Positions 55,162 to 63,473 of a stretch of DNA of 64,000 bases are shown in pieces. The translations under genes were made by a program, and so were the position numbers. This DNA comes from UBA4465 sp002292365. Lineage in GTDB: Bacteria > Bacteroidota > Bacteroidia > Cytophagales > Cyclobacteriaceae. The notes below the pieces were generated by a model. The model ran no database searches. It was not told the DNA's origin and saw nothing but the letters and a program-made list of their open reading frames with translations. The DNA is taken from NCBI GenBank assembly GCA_943788615.1, contig CALSQY010000004.1, forward strand, positions 248,001 to 312,000. The letters run 5' to 3'. The first letter of the stretch is position 1; the number at the start of each line of letters is the position of its first letter.

Positions 55162-55989
55162 ATGGATAATCGAAAATATTTACCCCTTTTGCTAATTTTA
55201 GGAGCTTCGCTACTGGTCCTTTTTTCTATATCAAATAGTATATTCTTCACCATACAAGCGACCGAAAGAGCAGTTATGTTTAAGAAGTTCAGTGGTGGGT
55301 TGGACAAAGACAATATCTTCGAACCTGGATTTCATGTGAAAGCTCCTTGGAATGAAGTATATGTATATGATGTTTCTGAGAATCAAATTGAAGAAACTAT
55401 GGATGTACTCGATAAGAGTGGATTGAGTATCAATATCGACGTGACCGTAAGATTTCATCCTATGTACGATTCTATTGGCGAAATTCATGAGACATTTCAA
55501 AAAGATTATATCCGCCGTTTGGTCATACCTGAGGTAAGATCAACGGTCAGACAAGTGACCGGTAGGTACACTGCAGAGGAAATTTATTCTACCAAACGGC
55601 CGGAGGTTGAAAGTGCCATTAAAACTGAAGCGGCTGCGGTGTTGGCTTCACCTGGAAACAGTATTGTTATGAGAGCCCTACTCATTCGATCTATATCGCT
55701 TCCTGAACAAATTAAAAAAGCAATAGAAAACAAGCTAAAGCAAGAACAAGAAGCATTGGCTTATCAATTCCGGTTGGATAAAGAGCAAAGTGAAGCTGAG
55801 AGAAAGCGTATTGCAGCCGATGGCGAGGCGATCGCTAACAAGATTATTAATAATAGTTTGACAGATGAACTATTGAAAATGAGAGGTATTGAAGCAACGA
55901 TTGAGCTATCCAAATCACCGAATGCCAAAACAATTATTATTGGTAGTGGTAAGGATGGGCTACCCCTTATTCTTGGAGGAAATAATTAA
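55162..55989 (+). CDS. SPFH/prohibitin-family membrane protein
   Basis: SPFH proteins assemble into membrane-bound rings or microdomains that control proteases and membrane organisation. The 275-residue protein has an N-terminal membrane anchor (KYLPLLLILGASLLVLFSIS, about residues 5-28). The SPFH domain follows (FTIQATERAVMFKKFSGG, GFHVKAPWNEVYVYDV, INIDVTVRFHPM, VIPEVRSTVRQVTGRYTAEEIYS split at RST). A long helix rich in Glu, Lys and Ala (EQEALAYQFRLDKEQSEAERKRIAADG) ends in a hydrophobic IIIGSGKDGLPLILGG. The frame opens at a TTG (55138), but the ATG at 55162 is preferred. Citrate synthase starts 27 bases after its stop, so the two probably share a transcript. Confidence 0.88.
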   Translation: MDNRKYLPLLLILGASLLVLFSISNSIFFTIQATERAVMFKKFSGGLDKDNIFEPGFHVKAPWNEVYVYDVSENQIEETMDVLDKSGLSINIDVTVRFHPMYDSIGEIHETFQKDYIRRLVIPEVRSTVRQVTGRYTAEEIYSTKRPEVESAIKTEAAAVLASPGNSIVMRALLIRSISLPEQIKKAIENKLKQEQEALAYQFRLDKEQSEAERKRIAADGEAIANKIINNSLTDELLKMRGIEATIELSKSPNAKTIIIGSGKDGLPLILGGNN

Positions 55990-56016
55990 TAAAATCTAAA
56001 CATATCATTTAGTAGA

Positions 56017-57303
56017 ATGTCAGAATTTGCTCAAATAATTGTAGATGGTAAACCCTATGAGCTACCCATCATAAGAGGTACAGAAAATGAATTAGCCATC
56101 GACATAAGTAAATTGAGGATTCAATCAGGTATTATCACATTGGATCCTGGGTTCAAAAATACCGGATCCACAAAGTCTGCAATTACTTTTTTAGATGGAG
56201 AAACCGGGATTTTGAACTACCGTGGTTATCCCATCGAACAATTGGCTGACCATTCAACTTTTACTGAGGTATCCTATTTACTCATCTATGGGGAGTTACC
56301 TACTGCAGTAGAACTGGCCGCATTCCAAAATGCGACTACACAACACACCCTAGTACATGAAGATTTCAAAACGATACTTGATGGATTTCCCTCTACAAGT
56401 CATCCTATGGGAGTACTTTCTTCATTGGTAACGGCATTAAATGCATTTTATCCAAAGAGTACAAATTTAGATAGAAGTCCTGAGGCCATCAACTTAAGTA
56501 TCATTCGCCTATTGGCCAAAATGCCTACTTTCGCCGCTTGGTCATACAAGAAAAAAATGGGTCAGCCAGTTAATTATCCCAATAATAATTTAGATTATTG
56601 TAGCAACTTTCTTCACATGATGTTTGCTTTACCTACCATGTCCTATGATATCAATCCAGTGGTTACCAAAGCGCTAGATAAGCTCTTAATTCTGCATGCT
56701 GATCATGAACAAAATTGTTCAGCCAGTACTGTACGTATTGTAGGTTCATCTCAAGCAAGTCTGTATGCCTCTATATCGGCAGGGATCAATGCCTTGTGGG
56801 GACCTTTGCATGGTGGAGCAAATCAAGCGGTCATTGATATGCTGGAATCCATAAGAGCAGACGGAGGTAATATTCAAAAATGGATGGACAAGGCAAAAGA
56901 CAAAAAAGATCCTTTCAGGCTGATGGGTTTTGGACATCGGGTATACAAAAATTTTGATCCCAGAGCCAAAATTATCAAGAAAGCTGCAGATGAGGTTTTA
57001 ACTGCTCTTGGCGTTCAAGATCCTATTTTGGATATAGCCAAAGGATTAGAAGAAAAAGCATTGGCTGATTCTTATTTTGTGGAAAGAAAGCTCTATCCCA
57101 ATGTAGATTTTTATTCAGGAATCATTTATCGTGCATTGGGTATTCCAACTGAAATGTTTACTGTCATGTTTGCCCTCGGTAGATTACCTGGTTGGATTGC
57201 GCAATGGCAAGAAATGCGGGGAAATCAGGAGCCGATTGGACGTCCCAGACAAATTTATATAGGGCAGACTAAAAGAGCGTATCTACCTTTAAGTCAACGA
57301 TAA
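56017..57303 (+). CDS. gltA: Citrate synthase
   Basis: Citrate synthase condenses oxaloacetate and acetyl-CoA. The 428-residue protein is of the type II, NADH-sensitive length. The N-terminal small domain (QIIVDGKPYELPIIRG) is followed by FLDGETGILNYRGYPIEQL. Catalytic residues are His265 in WGPLHGGANQ, His307 in FGHRVYKNFDPR and Asp364 in NVDFYSG, matching E. coli His264, His305 and Asp362. The C-terminal PRQIYIG...YLPL end is normal. It lies 27 bases after the SPFH gene on the same strand and converges on a small membrane-protein gene. Cytoplasmic; certain. Confidence 0.97.
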   Translation: MSEFAQIIVDGKPYELPIIRGTENELAIDISKLRIQSGIITLDPGFKNTGSTKSAITFLDGETGILNYRGYPIEQLADHSTFTEVSYLLIYGELPTAVELAAFQNATTQHTLVHEDFKTILDGFPSTSHPMGVLSSLVTALNAFYPKSTNLDRSPEAINLSIIRLLAKMPTFAAWSYKKKMGQPVNYPNNNLDYCSNFLHMMFALPTMSYDINPVVTKALDKLLILHADHEQNCSASTVRIVGSSQASLYASISAGINALWGPLHGGANQAVIDMLESIRADGGNIQKWMDKAKDKKDPFRLMGFGHRVYKNFDPRAKIIKKAADEVLTALGVQDPILDIAKGLEEKALADSYFVERKLYPNVDFYSGIIYRALGIPTEMFTVMFALGRLPGWIAQWQEMRGNQEPIGRPRQIYIGQTKRAYLPLSQR

Positions 57304-57320
57304 TAACCCAAACTATATTA

Positions 57321-57800
57321 TCAGTATTTTCTCCTGAGTATTTCGCTTAAAATAATGACTTTTTTGAGATCTCTTGTAGATTTAAACTCTTTTCTGATTT
57401 CACGAGCAGTAATTTGTTTATGTCTGTCTTGAGAATCTTCTATCTCATATTCTTTTAAATGCTGATTTTTATTTAGGGATGCAATTTTTGGAAAAGTCAA
57501 CTCCGAAACAGGTTCGGGTATTTGATCCTTTGAAATTGAATTTTGAATAATAGTATTCTCAGTCTCAACATTAGCCATTTTCTCATTTTTTGTGACTGTA
57601 ACCTCTTCATTATCAACTTTATCTAGCGCATTCAAACCTGTAAATTCTCCCAATAATTCTTCAAAAGTTTTGACTTTCTTTTTCACAGTACTCCCTTTAT
57701 CTTGCGATTCAGGACGGGCTGATTTGTTCTTTTTTCTTAACTTCGATAAAAAATATATCGCACCTAGTATGAGGTATATCCAATTTTGAATGTTGTCCAT
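57321..57800 (-). CDS. Small single-helix membrane protein of unknown function
   Basis: The 159-residue protein has an N-terminal hydrophobic helix (about residues 5-20, WIYLILGAIYFLS) followed by a basic cluster (KLRKKNKSAR). The tail is long, charged and low-complexity, rich in Glu, Lys and Thr. The last 27 residues are more ordered (REIRKEFKSTRDLKKVIILSEILRRKY split at STRD) and resemble a short C-terminal motif that recurs in small Bacteroidota membrane proteins, as I recall. It is probably anchored with the tail in the cytoplasm. It is divergent from smc with a 64-base spacer and converges on citrate synthase. I cannot name a family. Confidence 0.65.
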   Translation of the reverse strand: MDNIQNWIYLILGAIYFLSKLRKKNKSARPESQDKGSTVKKKVKTFEELLGEFTGLNALDKVDNEEVTVTKNEKMANVETENTIIQNSISKDQIPEPVSELTFPKIASLNKNQHLKEYEIEDSQDRHKQITAREIRKEFKSTRDLKKVIILSEILRRKY

Positions 57801-57864
57801 AATATTAAAGTTAAAAATAGCCTAATTTTACTAGTTTGGCACCAAAACAAAATTATTTTTGTCT

Positions 57865-60800
57865 ATGCAATTAACCCGCTTAGAAATAAAAGGCTTTAAA
57901 AGCTTTGCAGATAAAGTAGTCATCAATTTCGATCAAGGAATTACTGGAATCGTTGGTCCAAATGGTTGCGGAAAATCTAATGTGGTTGATGCTATTAGAT
58001 GGGTCTTAGGTGAGCAAAAATCAAGGATCTTAAGATCTGATAAAATGGATAATATCATTTTTAATGGAACCAAAGCCAGAAAACCTACACAACTCTCCGA
58101 AGTATCTATAAGTTTTGATAATACCAAAAACTTACTCCCCACTGAATACAACCAGGTGACCATCAGTAGGCGGTTTTATCGATCAGGAGAGAGTGAATAT
58201 CAACTCAACGGAGTAACCTGTAGACTCAAGGATATTACCAACCTATTTTTAGATACCGGAATCGCCTCCAATTCCTATGCCATCATCGAATTAAAGATGA
58301 TTGATGATTTACTTAACGACAAAGATCATTCCAGGCGAAGTTTGTTTGAAGAAGCTGCAGGTATTTCAAAGTTTAAAAAAAGAAAAAAAGAAACTTTAAA
58401 AAAGTTAAGTGATACAGATGCAGATTTAGATCGCGTAGAGGACGTCCTTTATGAAATTGAAAAAAATCTCAAATCTCTGGAGAAACAGGCAAAGCAGGCT
58501 AAAAAATACTATGAAATAAAGAAAGATTATCGGCTTTTAAGTATCAGTATGGCTCGTAAAGGCATCTTCAATCAACAAGAGACTTTTGACAATACTCAAA
58601 AACGGATTGCCATTGAAAATGATAAAAAGCAGGCCCTAAACACACAACTCTTAAAAGAAGAGGTAGTAATAGAAAAATTAAAGTCCGATCTTATTATCAA
58701 AGAAAAAGTACTGACTGGCCAACAAAAATCATTAAATGATCATGTTCACAGTATTCGATCTTATGAAAATGAAAAGAAAATCAAAGTGGCCAGACAGCGA
58801 TATCTTCAGGATAAAATTGACCAATTAAAAAATCAAATTAATCGTGATCAGGAAAGTGCTGATAGATCTTCTTTCGCTATTCAAGGATTAAAAAAGACAT
58901 TTGGTATAGCAGAAAATGATTTAACAACTCATTTTGAATCCTTAAATTTAATGAAAGAAAAATTTGAGACCCAACAACAGGCTACCCGAGAGGCGCAGGG
59001 TCAATTGGATATCAGTAATCAAATCTATTTGAATGCACGTGAATCGGTCTTTCAATACTCCAAAAACTTGGAAATTAAAGAAATTCAATTAAATACGCTC
59101 AAAGTTGAGTTTGAAAAAACCAATAGTGATTCATCTGATCACAATAATAGTCTACAGGAGTTTGACATAAAGGTCAATGAAATCGTTTTAGAAAAAGAAC
59201 AAAAGCAATCCATTTTCGATAAACTATTTAAAGAACAAAAAAGCTTAGATGAAAAGAAAAAAGCTTTGATTAGTAAAATTTACTTGATCAAAGATGAATT
59301 TAATTTGGTCAATAGAAACCTAGATGCCAAACAAAATGAATATAGTCTGACTAAATCACTGATTGACAACTTGGAAGGATTCCCTGAAGCCATCAAGTTT
59401 TTAAAGGAGAAAAGTCAGTGGAAAAACACTCCCCTGCTTTCCGATGTCATTGCCTGCCCCGTCGATTATAGGGTCTGTATAGAGAACTTTTTAGAGCCTT
59501 ATATGAACCATTATGTCTTTGACAAAGTGGTTGATGCTGTAGAGGCCATCGCACTACTTAGTGATGGCAATAAGGGTAAAGCACATTTTTTCATCATGGA
59601 ACTTTTAGAAACCTTTAAACCCCATGATATCCTGCCCATTGATAGTTTGCAATCTGCCACTGAGCTGATTGATTATGACATTAAATACACAAAGCTAATT
59701 ACGTTTTTACTTCATAATGTATACATATATGAAGGCAGTAAACCCCAAGGGGCTGATGAACTTGTATTGATTGAAAAGTCAGGTAAAATCATTCATAAAA
59801 CCTACAGCATCTCCGGTGGTTCTGTAGGCTTATTTGAGGGTAAAAGAATTGGTAGGGCCAAAAATCTAGAAACCTTATCTATCGAAATCAAAAAATTGAA
59901 GCACCAACAGCAAATGTTATCTCAAAAATTACTTGAAAGTCAAAACGAATTTGAAAAGATCAAGTTAAAAGATAAATTAGTTGAATTGGAGGGTTTAAAA
60001 GATGAGATAAATAAAATAAATGAATCTTATGCTACCTTTAAAACTCGGCAAGAACAGTTTTTCAGCTTACTCAACTCAAATACCACAAGGAAAGAAGATA
60101 TTGAAAATCAGATAAAGGTCATCCGTGAAGAAATTAAGCTCCTACAACCCCAGCAAAAGGAAAAACAAGCAAGTCTCATTGAGTCAGAGCATAAGGTTAA
60201 TGAGAAAAAACTATCTGTTGAGAAACTAAACCAATTATTGGCTGCAGACTCATCGGGTTACAATGAAGCCAATGTCATGTACGTTGAGGAAAAAAACAAA
60301 GTAGATCGCATTGCTCAAGAAATCCTTCACAAAGAAGAATCCTTTCAAAATAGCACAAAACGTATTTTGCATGATCAAGAAGATCTTAAAAATAGCGAAA
60401 AAGACTTAAATCAATTAATTAGTAATACCGTTACAGAAGATGATCAACTTGTCGAAATGTACGCTCAAAAAGAAAGCTTCGAATTGGCTTTAAGCAAAGC
60501 TGAAAAAGCCTATTATCAACATCGAGGAAACATTGAAGTACAAGAAAAAAATCTCAAAGAAATTCAGAATAATCGAGAGTCTGCAGATCAGTTGTTGATG
60601 GAATGGAGAGAGAGACTAAGTGATGCTAAAATGAATCTTAATTCTATAAAAGACCGTTTATCGGTTGAATTCAATGTTACCTTAGAAAATATAGAAGATA
60701 ATGAGTTAGAGCCTGCATATGAAAAACTAGGCTTTGATGCCCTTGAGGACCAAGTTAAAATCTCTAAAACAAAACTCGAAAGCATGGGAGCTATCAATCC

Positions 60801-61389
60801 GATGGCTATGGAAGCTTACGATGAAATCAAAGAGCGCTATAATTTTATCATCACCCAAAAAGAAGATCTACTGAAGGCAAAAGATACATTAATCTCCACT
60901 ATTGGAGAAATTGATGCAGTGGCCAAAGAAACTTTTTTAAGTTCATTTGAGAGTATTAAAAAGAATTTCGTTAAAGTATTTAGGACCTTATTTACAGAAG
61001 AAGATGATTGTGATTTAAATTTAACAAGACCAGATGATCCTTTAGAGTCCCCCATTGATATTATTGCCAAGCCAAAAGGAAAGCGACCATTGACCATCAA
61101 TCAATTGTCTGGTGGTGAAAAAACTTTAACGGCTACTGCTTTGCTCTTCGCAATATATCTGATTAAACCCGCCCCTTTTTGTATTTTTGATGAGGTAGAT
61201 GCTCCTTTAGACGATGCCAATATTGATAAATTCAATCAAATTATTCGTGAGTTTTCAAAGGATTCACAATTCATTATCGTTACCCATAACAAGCGGACGA
61301 TGTCCAGCACCGACCTTATCTATGGCATCACCATGATCGAACAAGGCATCTCAAAAGTCATCCCTGTCGATCTGAGAGCATTAGCTTAA
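57865..61389 (+). CDS. smc: Chromosome segregation ATPase SMC
   Basis: SMC dimers with ScpA and ScpB load on DNA and compact and segregate chromosomes. The 1174-residue protein has the N-terminal ATPase lobe with FKSFADKVVI and Walker A GPNGCGKSN (Gly31-Lys37). Coiled coil runs from about 165 to 500 and a hinge spans about 510-645 (LSDVIACPVDYRVCIENFLEPY). A second coiled coil is followed by the C-terminal lobe with the signature LSGGEKTLTATALL (about residue 1082), Walker B CIFDEVDAPLDDANID and a D-loop. A TTG at 57859 is in frame; the ATG at 57865 gives the classic MQLTRLEIKGFKSF start. The hinge carries SGGSVGLFEGKRIGRAKNL, as in other members. ScpA and ScpB are not in this window. Confidence 0.96.
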   Translation: MQLTRLEIKGFKSFADKVVINFDQGITGIVGPNGCGKSNVVDAIRWVLGEQKSRILRSDKMDNIIFNGTKARKPTQLSEVSISFDNTKNLLPTEYNQVTISRRFYRSGESEYQLNGVTCRLKDITNLFLDTGIASNSYAIIELKMIDDLLNDKDHSRRSLFEEAAGISKFKKRKKETLKKLSDTDADLDRVEDVLYEIEKNLKSLEKQAKQAKKYYEIKKDYRLLSISMARKGIFNQQETFDNTQKRIAIENDKKQALNTQLLKEEVVIEKLKSDLIIKEKVLTGQQKSLNDHVHSIRSYENEKKIKVARQRYLQDKIDQLKNQINRDQESADRSSFAIQGLKKTFGIAENDLTTHFESLNLMKEKFETQQQATREAQGQLDISNQIYLNARESVFQYSKNLEIKEIQLNTLKVEFEKTNSDSSDHNNSLQEFDIKVNEIVLEKEQKQSIFDKLFKEQKSLDEKKKALISKIYLIKDEFNLVNRNLDAKQNEYSLTKSLIDNLEGFPEAIKFLKEKSQWKNTPLLSDVIACPVDYRVCIENFLEPYMNHYVFDKVVDAVEAIALLSDGNKGKAHFFIMELLETFKPHDILPIDSLQSATELIDYDIKYTKLITFLLHNVYIYEGSKPQGADELVLIEKSGKIIHKTYSISGGSVGLFEGKRIGRAKNLETLSIEIKKLKHQQQMLSQKLLESQNEFEKIKLKDKLVELEGLKDEINKINESYATFKTRQEQFFSLLNSNTTRKEDIENQIKVIREEIKLLQPQQKEKQASLIESEHKVNEKKLSVEKLNQLLAADSSGYNEANVMYVEEKNKVDRIAQEILHKEESFQNSTKRILHDQEDLKNSEKDLNQLISNTVTEDDQLVEMYAQKESFELALSKAEKAYYQHRGNIEVQEKNLKEIQNNRESADQLLMEWRERLSDAKMNLNSIKDRLSVEFNVTLENIEDNELEPAYEKLGFDALEDQVKISKTKLESMGAINPMAMEAYDEIKERYNFIITQKEDLLKAKDTLISTIGEIDAVAKETFLSSFESIKKNFVKVFRTLFTEEDDCDLNLTRPDDPLESPIDIIAKPKGKRPLTINQLSGGEKTLTATALLFAIYLIKPAPFCIFDEVDAPLDDANIDKFNQIIREFSKDSQFIIVTHNKRTMSSTDLIYGITMIEQGISKVIPVDLRALA

Positions 61390-61410
61390 TATCTGACATA
61401 AACGCAAAAA

Positions 61411-61435
61411 AATACCCTCCAAATGAGAGGGTATT
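61411..61435 (-). terminator. Intrinsic terminator of the small minus-strand gene run
   Basis: AATACCCTC (61411-61419) pairs with GAGGGTATT (61427-61435) around a 7-base loop. The A-run before it (61406-61412) becomes a U-tract on the minus strand. It lies 27 bases after the stop of the ABM-like gene and also separates that gene from the converging smc. Confidence 0.75.
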
Positions 61436-61461
61436 CAATCATCTTATGAATTCGTTTTCAT

Positions 61462-61725
61462 TTATTGCTCTAATGGTTCGAAGGAATGCATTTCTTCGTT
61501 AACTATCTCTAATTTTTCTGTCAACTGTTTTAGATAATCTGAGCTCATTAATTGCTGCATGCCCGCTATATCGACATCATAGAGCATGACCATACAACTC
61601 TTATCGTCGATTTTACCAACGGTTGTTTTGGTTTGGTCACAAACGGCTGTTCGTTCTTTGTGCGAATCAAAATCTTTTTTCCAAGCAGTATAATTATTAC
61701 AAGATATTTTTAAAACTAAATTCAT
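61462..61725 (-). CDS. Small dimeric alpha/beta-barrel-like protein
   Basis: The 87-residue protein from the ATG at 61725 (MNLVLKISCNNYTAWKKDFDSH) has the length and the alternating strand-helix pattern of ABM/DUF3764-like ferredoxin-fold proteins, with CMVMLYDVDIAGMQQLMSS near the middle. The frame opens further upstream to 61782, but the extra 19 residues (an aromatic FFFHIWYY run) do not fit and are left out. No catalytic residues are assigned. It follows the SnoaL-like gene after 84 bases on the same strand and is the last gene before the terminator. Function is unknown; some relatives are heme- or small-molecule-handling enzymes. Confidence 0.6.
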   Translation of the reverse strand: MNLVLKISCNNYTAWKKDFDSHKERTAVCDQTKTTVGKIDDKSCMVMLYDVDIAGMQQLMSSDYLKQLTEKLEIVNEEMHSFEPLEQ

Positions 61726-61809
61726 TCTGTTAATTGTTTTTGGTAAATAATACCAAATATGAAAAAAAAATGATCTTATCAAGGAAGAGATATTTAATAA
61801 AATAAATGA

Positions 61810-62163
61810 TTAAGCGTTGTAATAAAATCGCTCATGCACAATTTGGCCTTGCTCCCATTGCTGCACCGCTACTTGCTCCATATTGATACGCTTTCCTCCT
61901 TTAAAAGTAATGTCCATCGTTACTTCTACAAAAACCTTTCCTTTATCTATGTCTTCTGATATTGCTTTTATCTCAAGGTTATGAAAAACTTCCACATTAT
62001 TTAAAAATTGTTCTTCATACTGACGGCAGGCCTCTTTACCTTCTCGTCTTCCTGAAGGTTCTTCCATCAGGATATTTTCAGCATAGTTTGCTTCGAATGC
62101 TTCCAATAACTTTCCTTGTCCCACCTGCGCGTAAATATGTTTGGTCTTATCTAAATTGCTCAT
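61810..62163 (-). CDS. SnoaL-like NTF2-fold protein
   Basis: The 117-residue protein has the SnoaL layout: an N-terminal helix (HIYAQVGQGKLLEAFEANYAEN), a strand with ILMEEPSG, helices through ACRQYEEQFLNNV and beta strands VFVEVTMDITFKGG and VQQWEQGQIVHERFYY. Related proteins act as polyketide cyclases or isomerases, but many have no proven reaction. It has no signal peptide. It sits between the Crp-type regulator (95 bases upstream) and the ABM-like gene on the minus strand; the three may be one stress or detoxification group. A second SnoaL-like gene of a different subtype is at 10.8 kb. Confidence 0.75.
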   Translation of the reverse strand: MSNLDKTKHIYAQVGQGKLLEAFEANYAENILMEEPSGRREGKEACRQYEEQFLNNVEVFHNLEIKAISEDIDKGKVFVEVTMDITFKGGKRINMEQVAVQQWEQGQIVHERFYYNA

Positions 62164-62258
62164 CTTTTTTGTTTAATTAAATTATAACGCAAAGATTTCA
62201 AAAAAATAAGCAGGGTGCATTAATCTAAATTAAGAAGTTTAACACTAAACTAATTCTA

Positions 62259-62789
62259 TTAAGTTTTTTGACTTCTTATTTTACTAAGGGCTTCAGGAGT
62301 AATTCCTAAATAAGAGGCGATCATATATTGTGGGATTCGATTGGGTAATAAGGGGTAATCCTTGAGAAATAATGCGTACCGTTCACCAGCAGTGGCACTC
62401 ATAAGCATCAATACCCGACGTTGTAACAAACCGACCCTTCTACCCAGCAAACGTAAATTTTTTTTGAGTTGATCATGACTTAACTGATCTTGATATAGGT
62501 GATCTATTTTTAACTTAATCAATTCCGTATCCTCTAAACAATCTATGAATAATTCCGTGGGATGCTCATATTGATATGCCTCAATATCTCCAATAATCCA
62601 TTCCTCCGGCGCAAACATGAAAACATGCTGTTTGCCTTTGCTGTCAATCGTATAACTTCTTACCAGTCCTTTTTTGATATAAAAAGCTTTCAAATGTACT
62701 TCCCCTTTATTTTGAAGAATCGTTCCTTTTTTAAAGAACTTTATCTGTGCGTTGAGATCTTGTAGAGGTAAAAACGGGGATGGAGACAT
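62259..62789 (-). CDS. Crp/Fnr-family transcriptional regulator
   Basis: The 176-residue protein has an N-terminal cyclic-nucleotide-binding-like domain (about 15-125: IKFFKKGTILQNKGEVHLKAFYIKKGLVRSY split at LQNKG, then GKQHVFMFAPEEWIIGD). A dimer helix (LLQRRVLMLMSATAGERYALFL) leads to a winged helix-turn-helix with RIPQYMIASYLGITPEALSKIRSQ, whose recognition helix is at about 162-174. This is the common Bacteroidota short Crp type. The cAMP-contact residues of true Crp are not conserved, so the ligand is uncertain. It lies upstream of the SnoaL-like gene and downstream of doxX on the same strand and may control this small group. Confidence 0.88.
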   Translation of the reverse strand: MSPSPFLPLQDLNAQIKFFKKGTILQNKGEVHLKAFYIKKGLVRSYTIDSKGKQHVFMFAPEEWIIGDIEAYQYEHPTELFIDCLEDTELIKLKIDHLYQDQLSHDQLKKNLRLLGRRVGLLQRRVLMLMSATAGERYALFLKDYPLLPNRIPQYMIASYLGITPEALSKIRSQKT

Positions 62790-62939
62790 ATCAGATCATT
62801 TAAATCTTTGAAAGAAGAAAGCGCATTTTTCTAAACCGCTTTGACTATTTGTTAATTTACGCTTATGGTGATGAGCTTTTGAACTTTTAAAAAGTAGTCT
62901 GTTCAAAAGAGGCTAGGGTTAGCCTAAAAAAACCAGTTT

Positions 62940-63347
62940 TTAATTGATTTTATCATCTATAGAATGTTTACCCCCACCCACAAACATCAAAACCAGAAAT
63001 ACAGCTAAAAACATTAAGGGCTTTTCTTGCTTGGAAAAAGGATCATCACCATGACTGATAAAAGCCGCGACAAACATGGTAAAAGACAACAAAAAAGCAT
63101 TTATCCGCGTCCAAAAACCAAATATTAAGCCAATGGCTGCAAAAAACTCAGCCAATACGACCAATACAAATGACAGTTCTGAGCCAATACCCAAAGGATC
63201 TCCAAATTTAAAATTGCCGTCCAATAATCTTAAAAACTTACCATAACCATGCGTGAGCATCATGCCCCCTAAAGTCACCCTCAAAAATAGCAATCCAAAA
63301 TTTACGGTACCGGGACGCAACTGCGTACTCATTAATTTTTTAAACAT
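62940..63347 (-). CDS. DoxX-family membrane protein
   Basis: The 135-residue protein has four hydrophobic segments: VNFGLLFLRVTLGGMMLTHGYGKFL, LSFVLVVLAEFFAAIGLIFGF, NAFLLSFTMFVAAFI and LMFLAVFLVLMFVGGG. The TxGYGKF-like MLTHGYGKFLRL and GFWTRINAF are DoxX/TerC-type signatures. DoxX proteins form small membrane oxidoreductase-linked complexes with thiosulfate or thiol partners in some organisms; the exact role here is unknown. It begins a minus-strand group with the Crp-type regulator. The spacer upstream is 126 bases. Confidence 0.85.
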   Translation of the reverse strand: MFKKLMSTQLRPGTVNFGLLFLRVTLGGMMLTHGYGKFLRLLDGNFKFGDPLGIGSELSFVLVVLAEFFAAIGLIFGFWTRINAFLLSFTMFVAAFISHGDDPFSKQEKPLMFLAVFLVLMFVGGGKHSIDDKIN

Positions 63348-63473
63348 CTCATCTTTTGTTTTTTAGAAAGATAATAACATTGAATAAATAAAATTCACAA
63401 ATTAAAATTTATAGGCAATTAACCTAGATTAATTTATAAATGGAAAATCAAGTCTCTTTAGAGCATCATTAAA

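Noticed and set aside
57854..57861. TATTTTTG box just before smc
   Set aside because: It fits TAnnTTTG but is only 3 bases from the ATG, and the upstream TTTG is 15 bases away, shorter than the usual spacing; a leaderless transcript would be needed.
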